Shown here piece after piece: positions 17,872-26,015 of a stretch of 59,268 nt of DNA. The stretch is taken from the NCBI GenBank assembly GCA_024636215.1, contig JAGXHL010000068.1, positions 1 to 59,268 on the forward strand, in the 5' to 3' direction. How positions within the stretch are numbered: position 1 is the stretch's first letter; every line of letters starts with the position of its first letter. Made by a program: the position numbers and the translations under genes. The notes under the pieces are model-generated. The model ran no database searches, had not been told where the DNA came from, and saw nothing but the letters and a program-made list of their open reading frames with translations. This DNA comes from Deltaproteobacteria bacterium (GTDB lineage Bacteria > Desulfobacterota > Desulfuromonadia > Desulfuromonadales > BM103).

Positions 17872-18054
17872 GTAACTATTCACCTGCCGATCCAAGGGCC
17901 GTCATCCCCGAGTGGTTCTGTCGGGGATCCAGACTTTGAACCGTGCAAAACCTGGATTCCGGCTAAAATCATGCCGGAATGACGCTGTAGGAGTCGCCTT
18001 CAGTCGCGATTTTTCGCGGCTAAAGCCGCTCCTACAAAAGTGGTGAATAGTTAC
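17872..18054 (+). mobile_element. MITE-like composite element, copy 1 (183 bp, 13-bp TIRs)
   Basis: Bounded by perfect 13-bp inverted repeats GTAACTATTCACC (17872-17884) and GGTGAATAGTTAC (18042-18054). Inside are two inverted-repeat modules. One is GTCATCCCCGA/TCGGGGATCC with GGATTCCGGC/GCCGGAATGAC. The other is GTAGGAGTCGCC...GCGGCTAAAGCCGCTCCTAC, which resembles widespread REP-type sequences. A close copy in reverse orientation is at 46237-46418. No transposase is present. Confidence 0.8.
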
Positions 18055-18185
18055 AAAATACTTTGCAATCGTATAAATAGATTGACTCTCTTTGTGCACC
18101 GTGATAGAAGCGCTGAACTAAATAAGTTTGTGTATTTATTGCGTTGCTCGACAGACAGATTAAAGGTAGTCAGTTTGAAACAAAA

Positions 18186-18223
18186 CACTCACGACCTGTC
18201 CGGGCTGAGTGCTTTTTTATTTT
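18186..18223 (+). terminator. Terminator-like hairpin in the cspA leader
   Basis: CACTCA (18186-18191) and TGAGTG (18206-18211) are followed by CTTTTTTATTTT. It lies 60 bp before cspA, so it could end a short leader RNA or attenuate cspA. A weak TTGACT box at 18082-18087 could drive such an RNA. Confidence 0.45.
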
Positions 18224-18251
18224 AAGCAGGCGAAAATGCACAACAGAACAC

Positions 18252-18266
18252 CTCCCGAATCGGGAG
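18252..18266 (+). promoter_or_regulatory. Small hairpin just upstream of the cspA ribosome site
   Basis: CTCCCG-AAT-CGGGAG forms a 6-bp stem with a triloop, five bases before GGAG (18271-18274). It may affect translation or mRNA stability with temperature; that is inference. Confidence 0.35.
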
Positions 18267-18281
18267 CGAAGGAGTTATCAG

Positions 18282-18482
18282 ATGGCTGAAGGTACAGTAA
18301 AATGGTTCAACGAAGCTAAGGGTTTTGGATTTATCGAGCAGGACAACGGTCCTGACGTGTTCGTCCACTTTTCGCAGATCCAGGGCTCGGGTTTCAAAAC
18401 CCTCGCCGAAGGTGATCGCGTCAGCTTCGATGTGACCGAAGGCCAGAAAGGCCCACAGTCGTCGAACGTCGAGAAGATCTAA
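18282..18482 (+). CDS. cspA: Cold-shock domain protein
   Basis: A 66-residue OB-fold nucleic-acid-binding protein. RNP1 (KGFGFI) and RNP2 (VFVHF) are intact, and the N-terminus [13 protein letters not shown] is the family signature. It should bind single-stranded RNA or DNA as a chaperone. The ATG has GGAG at 18271-18274. The leader contains a terminator-like hairpin (18186-18223) and a small hairpin (18252-18266), and a strong terminator follows the gene. The upstream gap also holds a MITE-like element. Confidence 0.95.
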   Translation: MAEGTVKWFNEAKGFGFIEQDNGPDVFVHFSQIQGSGFKTLAEGDRVSFDVTEGQKGPQSSNVEKI

Positions 18483-18505
18483 TTCAGAATCTTCTGATTC
18501 AGACA

Positions 18506-18545
18506 AAAACAAAAGGGGCGTCCTAAGGGGCGCCCTTTTTGTTTT
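18506..18545. terminator. Terminator between cspA and the transglutaminase gene
   Basis: AAAACAAAAGGGGCG (18506-18520) pairs with CGCCCTTTTTGTTTT (18531-18545). It has A and T tracts on both sides and lies between convergent genes, so it can work in both directions. Confidence 0.8.
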
Positions 18546-18597
18546 GGCCATCTTACGCAACCGGCTTTGCACAGCGTCGGTCCAATAGAGAGCCCCC

Positions 18598-19464
18598 TCA
18601 CTCGTCGGCGAGAGCTACGACATGCACATCGACGATCAGTCTGGGGGTTGACCCGGTCAGACCGATAAAACTCCCGGACACCGGGGGAACCGCTTCCGGG
18701 TGACGAGCGACTGCAACAGCGATATGACGACTGCCCGCAACCTCGCCGTTGGTAGGATCGAAGCCTTTCCAGCCGGCTCCCGGGAGATAAACCTCGGCCC
18801 AGGCATGGGTTGTTGTTGACCAATGTTCCGTTGCAGGGATGTGCGCATAGCCGCTCACGAAGCGACTCGCCATGCCCAGATAGCGGCATGTTTCTACAAA
18901 GAGGGCGGCAAAATCGCGACAGGAACCCTGTCCCAGGGTCAAGGTCTGTCCCGGTGTCTGGACCCCCGGCTCTTCGCGGGCAAAGTAGGCGAACCGTCTG
19001 GCGATGGCCTGATTAATCGTGTCGAGCAATGTATAGGTCTGCATGGCAGGCTGCCCCAGGTCCAACAGGTTCAGCCAGTTGCGAATGGCCTCCTCATCAT
19101 TTGGGTAGACCGGTTGCAGAAACGGCATCAGGTCAACTTTGTCCATGGCGACGTAATGGAAAGGGTAGTTGACAGCGTAGTCCTCAAAGAGAAAGTCGAA
19201 AGGGTTTTCCACGTAGTGCTGAATAACCACCTCGCTGGTAATGCTGAGGAACTGCGTGGGTTCGAGAAAACTAACCATAGCTGCTGCATTGTCGAGAACA
19301 TCCCGGTGCCACTTGACAGTATGAGCCGGTGAGATCGTCAATGAAGACGATTCAATGTGCACCTCGGAGCCTTCCCGGGGGCGGAGCAGAAGGCGATGAG
19401 GTTGCAGGGTGACCTTGTTGAAAAATCGATATTCGGTCAGGTGCGTGATTTTCAAGCGTCGCAT
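18598..19464 (-). CDS. Transglutaminase-like protein
   Basis: A 288-residue protein with the bacterial transglutaminase N-terminal beta domain (residues 1-85) and the papain-like core. The triad is Cys182 (GQGSCRDFA), His220 (TTTHAWAEVYLP) and Asp236 (GFDPTNG). No signal peptide is seen, so it is probably cytoplasmic. Family members may act as peptidases or amidases, and the substrate here is unknown. The gene stands alone between two terminators. Confidence 0.88.
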   Translation of the reverse strand: MRRLKITHLTEYRFFNKVTLQPHRLLLRPREGSEVHIESSSLTISPAHTVKWHRDVLDNAAAMVSFLEPTQFLSITSEVVIQHYVENPFDFLFEDYAVNYPFHYVAMDKVDLMPFLQPVYPNDEEAIRNWLNLLDLGQPAMQTYTLLDTINQAIARRFAYFAREEPGVQTPGQTLTLGQGSCRDFAALFVETCRYLGMASRFVSGYAHIPATEHWSTTTHAWAEVYLPGAGWKGFDPTNGEVAGSRHIAVAVARHPEAVPPVSGSFIGLTGSTPRLIVDVHVVALADE

Positions 19465-19640
19465 GTCAGTCGTTTTCTGATATTAGTCCAACTGCCTGTG
19501 TTCCCTTTGATTATACCCCGTTTGAATCTCCTCGCTGATGGGCTCAGTCGAAAAAATAAATTTTCAGGGGCAGTGTCTCCTGGGAATGGCTGATCCCACG
19601 TTGCTGTCGGACTGCCTCCTAAGGTATTGTTTATTCAATG

Positions 19641-19674
19641 AAAAAAGGGGGCTGTATATTAAAATGCTGCCCCC
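19641..19674 (-). terminator. Terminator after the tatD/radical SAM gene
   Basis: Read on the minus strand, GGGGGC (19674-19669) pairs with GCCCCC (19652-19647) and is followed by TTTTTT. It closes the tmk-holB-ricT-metG-tatD run. Confidence 0.75.
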
Positions 19675-19704
19675 GCCGAGATCCTCTTTGAGACCTCGCA
19701 TAAC

Positions 19705-21096
19705 TCAGCCGACTTCATTGTAAATCCTCACACGAAACGGCACCTGCAAAGCCTCTGCGACCTTGCGACAGGCTTCAATGTCAATTCCCGGCAGGGTGAC
19801 TGCCGTTGCCGTCACCGAAGGAATATGCTTTTTGGCCTCGACGAGAAAGTCTTTCAGCGCTTCATAGCCCTGTTCGCCGAATTCGGAATGGCAGATTTTC
19901 TGGTAGGTTGCAGCGTCGGGTGCGTTCAACGAGACACTGATCGAATCGACCAAACCGGCGAGCTCCGGCAGGATGTTGCGGCCATGCACCAGATTGGCCT
20001 GGCCGTCGCTGTTGATACGCACCGGGATGTTTTTTTTCTTCAAGGTCGCAGCGACCTGCTTCACCAGGTCAAGTCGCAGCAAAGGCTCACCGTAGCCGCA
20101 AAAGACAACTTCGTCGTAGGATGACGGATCGCCGATGGCATTCATCACTTCGTCCACACTCGGTTCTCGTTGCAAACAGAGTTGATGCCCTTTGACGGTG
20201 AAGTCGCTGAATTTTGCACAGAAGGTGCAGCGGTTGGTGCAGCGATTGGTAATATTCAGGTACAAGCTGTTACGGATCACATAGGCGATACGTGTGCTCT
20301 GATCAACATCGCCGATGCCGAAGAGACGCCAGGCGTTAAGGCTGGTGATGCGGGCAACATCCTCAATCGTCAGTCCCTTGATCTCAGCAAGCTTTTCTGC
20401 GGTGGCCCTGACATAAGCTGGCTCACAGCGTTTGCCACGCCATGTTTGTGGTGACAGGTAAGGACAGTCGGTCTCCACCAGCATGACGTCGATCGGCAGG
20501 GTTTGCGCAATGCCCCGTAAAGCCTCGTTTTTGGGATAAGTCAGTGGCCCCGCAAAAGAGAGGTAAAAACCCATCTCAACGCATTTTCGTGCCATCTCGA
20601 GGTCACCGGAAAAACAGTGCAAAACCCCTCCTGCCGCGGCGGCATTCTCCTCCTGCATGATCTGGATGACTTCGTCGTGGGCGTCGCGATCGTGAATGAT
20701 CAGTGGTTTACCCGTCTCTTTTGCCAGCTGGATATGCCTGCGAAACGCGCTGCGCTGCAGATCACGCGGTGAATGATCACGGTAGAAATCAAGCCCGGTT
20801 TCCCCCACGGCGACAACCTTTTCCACCGACTCGATCATGCGGCTGAGCTCATCCATGACATTATCATTGACGGAACTGGCATCGTGGGGATGAATACCGA
20901 CGCTGGCGTAGATGTTGGGATAGCGCAAAGCCAGGTCAACGCTGGAGCGCGAGCTTTCCAGATCACAACCTACGGTCAACAGATGCTCGACACCATTTTC
21001 ACGAGCCCGTTCAATGACGGCATCAAGATCTGCGGCGAAAGGCTTGGCGTCGAGGTGGGCATGGGAATCAACGAGAGGGGTTTGTAAATTTTTCAT
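19705..21096 (-). CDS. TatD-family hydrolase fused to a radical SAM domain
   Basis: A 463-residue two-domain protein. Residues 1 to about 262 form a TatD amidohydrolase with metal ligands H12 and H14 (DSHAHLD), E99, H135, H160 and D210 (ETDCPYL). Members are DNases or D-tyrosyl deacylase-like enzymes. From about 270 a short radical SAM domain follows, with C286-C290-C293 (CTNRCTFC) and the GYGEPLLR motif. TatD-linked radical SAM proteins occur as neighbours or fusions in related bacteria. The joint function is unknown. It is the last gene of the tmk-holB-ricT-metG run and ends at a terminator. Confidence 0.9.
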   Translation of the reverse strand: MKNLQTPLVDSHAHLDAKPFAADLDAVIERARENGVEHLLTVGCDLESSRSSVDLALRYPNIYASVGIHPHDASSVNDNVMDELSRMIESVEKVVAVGETGLDFYRDHSPRDLQRSAFRRHIQLAKETGKPLIIHDRDAHDEVIQIMQEENAAAAGGVLHCFSGDLEMARKCVEMGFYLSFAGPLTYPKNEALRGIAQTLPIDVMLVETDCPYLSPQTWRGKRCEPAYVRATAEKLAEIKGLTIEDVARITSLNAWRLFGIGDVDQSTRIAYVIRNSLYLNITNRCTNRCTFCAKFSDFTVKGHQLCLQREPSVDEVMNAIGDPSSYDEVVFCGYGEPLLRLDLVKQVAATLKKKNIPVRINSDGQANLVHGRNILPELAGLVDSISVSLNAPDAATYQKICHSEFGEQGYEALKDFLVEAKKHIPSVTATAVTLPGIDIEACRKVAEALQVPFRVRIYNEVG

Positions 21097-21108
21097 GGAA
21101 AAATTTCC

Positions 21109-21279
21109 GTGGCGCGGGACGCGTGGCGCGACAAAAGAACTTTTTGGTTAAACAGGGGCGGCTTAATAAATCAGAGGGCAGAAAATATTTCCTGCCCTCA
21201 TTAACTAATAACACAGATTGCAACATTCGGTGTAGGGGGTGGTTTTTAGAATTTCAAGTCACTCGCCACTCGCTACTCT
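21109..21279. repeat. GTGGCGC and CACTCGC heptamer repeats flanking metG 3' end
   Basis: GTGGCGCGGGACGCGTGGCG-type units lie at 21109-21132. CACTCGCCACTCGCTACTC lies at 21260-21278 and contains the metG stop codon (21273-21275). Between them is a hairpin, GAGGGCAG (21174-21181) with CTGCCCTC (21192-21199), without a T tract. Confidence 0.8.
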
Positions 21280-22811
21280 GTCTCAATCCTGGGGAAGAGG
21301 GGGGCCGCCTTTTCGATCTTCGCACCCGGCTTCAAAAAGCCCCAGGAGTCATGTTCTTCAAGCAGCTGGTCTGCAGGGGCAACGCCGAGGATCCTGCCGA
21401 TGTTGGCACCGGTCTCCGGCATGAAGGGCGTCACCAGTATGCCGATCAGGCGAACCGCTTCGAGCAGGTTGTACATGACCGAGCCGAGGCGCTCACTTTG
21501 CGTGTCATCTTTGGCCAGGCTCCAGGGGGCTGAATCATCGATGTATTTGTTGGCTGCACTGACCAGTTCCCAGATTGATTGCAGGGCCTTGTTGAAAGCG
21601 AGGGCCTCCATGTGAGCGTCAACGACTTTGATCTGCGCCGTGAACCTGTCCTGAAGTGCCTTGTCAATTTCCCTTGTTTCACCGGGACTTGTAAGGACAC
21701 CCTTGAAGTACTTGTTAAGCATTGCGGTAGAGCGACTGACCAGGTTGCCGAGGTCATTGGCAAGATCAGAGTTGATGCGATGGATAAGGGCGCTGTGGGA
21801 GAAATCGCCGTCCAGTCCAAAGGGGACTTCCCGCAACAGGAAGTAGCGAATGGCGTCAACCCCATATTTGTCGATCAGCATGTTCGGCTCGACGACGTTG
21901 GCCAGACTCTTGCTCATCTTCTGTCCTTCGACTGTCCACCAGCCGTGGGCGAAAACCTTTTTTGGCAAAGGGATCCCTGCGGCCATGAGGAAGGTGGGCC
22001 AGTAAACGGTATGGAAGCGCAGGATATCTTTGCCGATGACGTGAACATCGCAGGGCCAGAACTTGTCGAACTCGCCGTCATTGTCATTCGGGTATCCGAG
22101 GGCGCTGATATAGTTGGTCAGGGCATCGAACCAGACGTAGATCACGTGTTTTTCGTTGCCGGGGACCGGAATGCCCCAGGAGAAAGTTGTTCTCGAGATG
22201 GAGAGATCACGCAGACCTTCACTTATGAAGCTTAAAATCTCGTTACGGCGGCCTTTTGGCTGAATAAAGTCGGGATTGGCTTCGATATGCGCGAGCAGCT
22301 GGTCCTGGTACTTGCTCATACGGAAGAAGTAGGACTCTTCCTTGAGTTTGTCGGTGGGCCGACCGCAGTCGGGGCAGTTGCCGTCGAGCAGGTTGGTTTC
22401 GGTCCAGAAGGTTTCGCAGGGCGTACAATACCAGTCTTCATATTCACCGAGGTAGATGTCTCCTTTGGCCTCAATGTTGCGGAAGATCTCCTGAACGGCC
22501 AGCTTGTGGCGTTCCTGAGAGGTCCGGATGAAGTCGGTGTTAGAGATATTCAGTTTGTCCCAGAGGGATTGGAAGCGTTTGACCACGCGATCGGCAAGCT
22601 CGAGTGGCGTTTCACCCTTGGCTTGAGCCGCTTTTTCGACTTTCTGGCCGTGCTCATCGGTGCCGGTCAGAAAACTGACTTCGTAACCGCGCGCACGCTT
22701 GTAGCGGGCCAGCACGTCGCACGCCAGGGTCGTGTATGCGTGACCGATATGGGGAACGTCATTGACGTAATAGATCGGTGTTGACAGGTAAAAGTGCTGC
22801 TTCTCCGACAT
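21273..22811 (-). CDS. metG: Methionyl-tRNA synthetase
   Basis: A 512-residue class I synthetase. HIGH is at residues 21-24 and KMSKS at 298-302. A two-knuckle zinc site is present (C129, C132, C146, C149). It ends after the anticodon-binding domain, so the C-terminal EMAPII/Trbp111-like dimerisation domain of longer MetG is absent. The stop codon lies inside a heptamer repeat. It follows ricT on the minus strand with almost no gap. Confidence 0.97.
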   Translation of the reverse strand: MSEKQHFYLSTPIYYVNDVPHIGHAYTTLACDVLARYKRARGYEVSFLTGTDEHGQKVEKAAQAKGETPLELADRVVKRFQSLWDKLNISNTDFIRTSQERHKLAVQEIFRNIEAKGDIYLGEYEDWYCTPCETFWTETNLLDGNCPDCGRPTDKLKEESYFFRMSKYQDQLLAHIEANPDFIQPKGRRNEILSFISEGLRDLSISRTTFSWGIPVPGNEKHVIYVWFDALTNYISALGYPNDNDGEFDKFWPCDVHVIGKDILRFHTVYWPTFLMAAGIPLPKKVFAHGWWTVEGQKMSKSLANVVEPNMLIDKYGVDAIRYFLLREVPFGLDGDFSHSALIHRINSDLANDLGNLVSRSTAMLNKYFKGVLTSPGETREIDKALQDRFTAQIKVVDAHMEALAFNKALQSIWELVSAANKYIDDSAPWSLAKDDTQSERLGSVMYNLLEAVRLIGILVTPFMPETGANIGRILGVAPADQLLEEHDSWGFLKPGAKIEKAAPLFPRIETE

Positions 22812-22813
22812 GA

Positions 22814-24085
22814 TTATTCTCCCTGTTTACTCGGATCAGGTTTGGCACCACTGCGCGGTCTGCGTCTGCCGCGTCTGCGGCGTTTGCTCGGTGGCTTGCT
22901 CCCCGTTTTTTCCTGCTTGCCCGCTGTTTCCTGCTTGGTTGTTGCTTCATGCTTGCCTGAATTCTGTATGTCCTGCTTCTCTTCAGGTCTTTTGGCCTGT
23001 TCAGCCTTCTGTCCATCCGCTCTGGCCGGCTTACGTACCGGCTTTTGTTCTCTGCCGGACGGTTTTCTGGTCGAGGGCTCCTGACCGCCTTGTCCTTTGG
23101 GTTTTTGTCCCTGGCCACGTGGGCTTTTCGGACGTTGATCCTGCGACCGCTCATCCTGAGAAGCTTGTTGCTGATTTTTTTTCTCTTGGGAGCCCTGACC
23201 CTGTGACCTTGAGCCCTGCTGTTTGCCCTTGTTCAGACGGGGGGTGTGGGCTTCACCCGTTTTGTCTGTTTCTGCAGGCTGATTGGCCTTGCCGGTACGC
23301 AGCTCTTCCATCGTCACAATGGTGTTGTTGCCCTCGCGGTCACGCAAGGTCACCTGCTGTCGAAGAATATTCAGATTTGTGACCTCGCATTCGCGATCCT
23401 GCCACATAATTTTTTTGCCTTGTTTCGGCATACCTTTTTTCAGGTGCGTGTAAGTCTCGAACTCGTAGCCAAGGCAGCAGAGCAGCCGGCCGCATTGCCC
23501 GGAAATTTTAGTCGGGTTGAGCGCGAGTCCCTGTTCTTTGGCCATTTTTACCGAGACCGGGTTGAACTGGGTCAGAAAGCTGGAGCAGCAGAGCTCTCGT
23601 CCGCAAATCCCCAGACCACCGACCAGTTTCGCCTCGTCGCGGACACCAATCTGTCGCATTTCGATACGCGTGTGGAAGTGGTGGGCCAGGTCTTTGACCA
23701 GTTCGCGAAAGTCAATCCGGCCATCTGCTGTGAAGTAGAAGATGATCTTGGAACCGTCAAAAGCATATTCTGCGCGGACCAGCTTCATTTCCAGCCTGCG
23801 GGATTTGATCCGCTCTACGCAGTGCCGATAAGCCTCTTTCTCCCGGGAGGTGTTGGTCTCCGCTAAAGCCAGGTCTTCTTCAGTGGCCGTTCGCAGAATA
23901 CTCTTGAGTCCTTCAGGCGCTTCGTTGTCCGGAATTTCACGCGGTGGTATCACCACGATGGCCATGGCTCGGCCACGGTCGGTTTCAACGATCACTTTGT
24001 CACCAGCTTTAAGCTCAAGATTCTGGGCGTTGAAGTCGTACTGGCGACCCGCTTGCTGGAATTTCAGTGGAACGATACGTGTCAT
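22814..24085 (-). CDS. ricT: PSP1-domain regulator RicT with Lys/Gln-rich tail
   Basis: A 423-residue PSP1 (YaaT/RicT) protein. The PSP1 domain covers residues 1 to about 265. Its cysteines, in GICGRELCCSSF and SGQCGRLLCCLGYE, can hold an Fe-S cluster, as in the Bacillus Ric complex that affects RNase Y and mRNA processing. The last 150 residues are a disordered K/Q/R/P-rich tail, probably RNA-binding; most PSP1 proteins lack one this long. It lies between holB and metG, a common linkage. Confidence 0.9.
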   Translation of the reverse strand: MTRIVPLKFQQAGRQYDFNAQNLELKAGDKVIVETDRGRAMAIVVIPPREIPDNEAPEGLKSILRTATEEDLALAETNTSREKEAYRHCVERIKSRRLEMKLVRAEYAFDGSKIIFYFTADGRIDFRELVKDLAHHFHTRIEMRQIGVRDEAKLVGGLGICGRELCCSSFLTQFNPVSVKMAKEQGLALNPTKISGQCGRLLCCLGYEFETYTHLKKGMPKQGKKIMWQDRECEVTNLNILRQQVTLRDREGNNTIVTMEELRTGKANQPAETDKTGEAHTPRLNKGKQQGSRSQGQGSQEKKNQQQASQDERSQDQRPKSPRGQGQKPKGQGGQEPSTRKPSGREQKPVRKPARADGQKAEQAKRPEEKQDIQNSGKHEATTKQETAGKQEKTGSKPPSKRRRRGRRRPRSGAKPDPSKQGE

Positions 24086-24157
24086 GGGATCTCTATAGTC
24101 AGTAGTTTGTTTCCATCAGCAAACTGCGGATGGACAGCCGTTACGGTTTTTAACACT

Positions 24158-25126
24158 TCAGACGGCCAGCTTCAAGAGCAGCACTTCCATTGCCAGTTGG
24201 CGATTGACATTGCGGTCCAGTTGCTGGCGCACTTCGATCAAGGCCTCGAGTTTGTCAAGGACTGTTGAAACGTCCTCACGGGCAGCGACTTTGTGAACCT
24301 TTTCCTTGAGGTCAAGGTTGACCAGTTCCTGGTCGCCACGCCCTTGCAGGGTCATGAGTACGTCTCGGTAAAAGGCCTGAAAGATCTCCAGAATATCAGG
24401 CAAAACGGACTTGTCTGCAGCTAATTGTTCGGCAAAATCCAGAGTTGGCAAGATACTTCCTGAGGATAGCCCCGTCAAGGTTTTTAGCAGGACCCGGCGC
24501 TGTTCGAGGTACAGCTCGCGATCTTTGCCAAAGGCTTTTTTGAAACTTCCTTCGGAAAGGGCGGCCAGTACGTGAGATTCTTCTGCTGCGATCCCCAACT
24601 GTTTTTCCAGTTCCGCCTGAATTCGACTGTTCGGGTGACGATTGAAGGGCAGGGGCTGACAACGCGAGCGGATCGTCTCAAGCAAGCGGTTTGGCTGTGA
24701 ACTCAAAAGTACCAGCAAGGTGTCGCCGCGTGGTTCTTCCAGGGTTTTGAGCAGTGCGTTGGCTGCACCGACGGTCATGACGTCAGCCTGCTCGATCATG
24801 CAGATTTTTCGTGGCGATTCCAAGGGCTTGAGGTTGAGCTCTCTTTGGAAACTGCGAATTTGCTCGATCTTGATGGTTTTGCCGTCGGGTTCAAGAATGT
24901 GCAGGTCGGGATGGTTCTGATGGTCTATCTTGCGACAAGCCAGACAATTTCCGCAGCCTCGCTGCTCCTCACAGACGATTGCCCGTGCCAGCGCCATGGC
25001 CATGAGGCGTTTACCGATGCCGTCGGGGCCTGAGAAGAGGTAGGCGTGTGCAAGGCGTCCGCTTGCCAGGGCACGATTGAGGATGTCCTTCTGGCGCTCG
25101 TGGCCGAGAATCTGGTCGAAGGTCAT
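24158..25126 (-). CDS. holB: DNA polymerase III delta-prime subunit
   Basis: A 322-residue clamp-loader subunit. It has the P-loop-like GPDGIGKR (33-40), zinc knuckle cysteines 52, 58, 61 and 64, and the SRC motif (TIRSRCQPL). The helical collar is shorter and diverged. It overlaps tmk by 4 bp (ATGA type), which indicates coupling, and precedes ricT. Confidence 0.93.
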   Translation of the reverse strand: MTFDQILGHERQKDILNRALASGRLAHAYLFSGPDGIGKRLMAMALARAIVCEEQRGCGNCLACRKIDHQNHPDLHILEPDGKTIKIEQIRSFQRELNLKPLESPRKICMIEQADVMTVGAANALLKTLEEPRGDTLLVLLSSQPNRLLETIRSRCQPLPFNRHPNSRIQAELEKQLGIAAEESHVLAALSEGSFKKAFGKDRELYLEQRRVLLKTLTGLSSGSILPTLDFAEQLAADKSVLPDILEIFQAFYRDVLMTLQGRGDQELVNLDLKEKVHKVAAREDVSTVLDKLEALIEVRQQLDRNVNRQLAMEVLLLKLAV

Positions 25127-25770
25127 GAGGAACTCCTGATGCCAAGAAAGCGGTCGACAACAGTTGTTATGCGCCTGGCAACACTCACCATGTCACCAAG
25201 TGCATCAATCACCCGAAAGCGCTCCTGTTTGTTCGCCAGCGCAAGATAGCCCTCACGGATACGTCGGTGAAAGCTGATAGCTTCGAGTTCAAAGCGTCCT
25301 TCCGTCTCCATCTGGTCAATGTTGTTGCGACTCCTGGCCCGTTGCAAGCCCGCTTCCGCGGGATAATCGAGAAGCAGAGTCAGGTCGGGGGTCAGACCTT
25401 TGGTTGCGAAGTTGTTGATCGCTTCGAGTTGTTTCAAGTCAAGGCCGCGACCGGCGCCCTGATAAACGGTGGTCGCATCGGAGTAGCGATCGCAGAGAAC
25501 AACTTTGCCGGCTTTTAAGGCCGGTTCTATACATTCGACGACATGTTGGGCACGGGCCGCACTATAGAGCAGAAGCTCCGTGCGCGAGGCCATATTGCTG
25601 TTTTCCGGATCAAGGAGCAGGGCGCGGATGATATCAGAGATGCTGCAGCCCCCAGGCTCCCTGGTGACAAGCGTCTGGTAGCCCAGGGCCTGAAGGTGTT
25701 TGTCAAGCTGGCGCAACTGGGTCGTTTTGCCGCTTCCTTCGATCCCTTCAAAAGTTATAAAAAAAGACAT
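25123..25770 (-). CDS. tmk: Thymidylate kinase
   Basis: A 215-residue dTMP kinase. The P-loop is FEGIEGSGKTT, the DRY motif is in LCDRYSDATTVYQG, and the lid is RARSRNNID. It makes dTDP for DNA synthesis. It is the first gene of the minus-strand tmk-holB-ricT-metG-tatD/rSAM run and diverges from rnc across a 245-bp gap. Confidence 0.95.
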   Translation of the reverse strand: MSFFITFEGIEGSGKTTQLRQLDKHLQALGYQTLVTREPGGCSISDIIRALLLDPENSNMASRTELLLYSAARAQHVVECIEPALKAGKVVLCDRYSDATTVYQGAGRGLDLKQLEAINNFATKGLTPDLTLLLDYPAEAGLQRARSRNNIDQMETEGRFELEAISFHRRIREGYLALANKQERFRVIDALGDMVSVARRITTVVDRFLGIRSSS

Positions 25771-26015
25771 AAAACAGCTACTTAGCTTGAATTTTGTGGT
25801 ATTGCTGCGAAGATTTGAAAAGAATGGCTATAGTATAATGATTTGTTCTCAGGCGCAATTGATATATGCAAACGTTTGGTGTACTATGTCACGCTTTTAA
25901 GTCATTTGAATGTCAGTGGTTCTGCGGCGTCGTGGAACTTTGACGATGGCTGTGACGGCTCACGTCACGATGGCAGTGAACCTATGACAACAGCGAACGA
26001 TCGAGTGAGTGTGGA

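Noticed and set aside
17872..18054. Target-site duplication around the composite element
   Set aside because: Flanks (AAAACT / AAAATA at copy 1, GTTTTTCC / GTTTTCCC at copy 2) are only roughly similar and lie in A- or T-rich DNA, so no duplication can be claimed.
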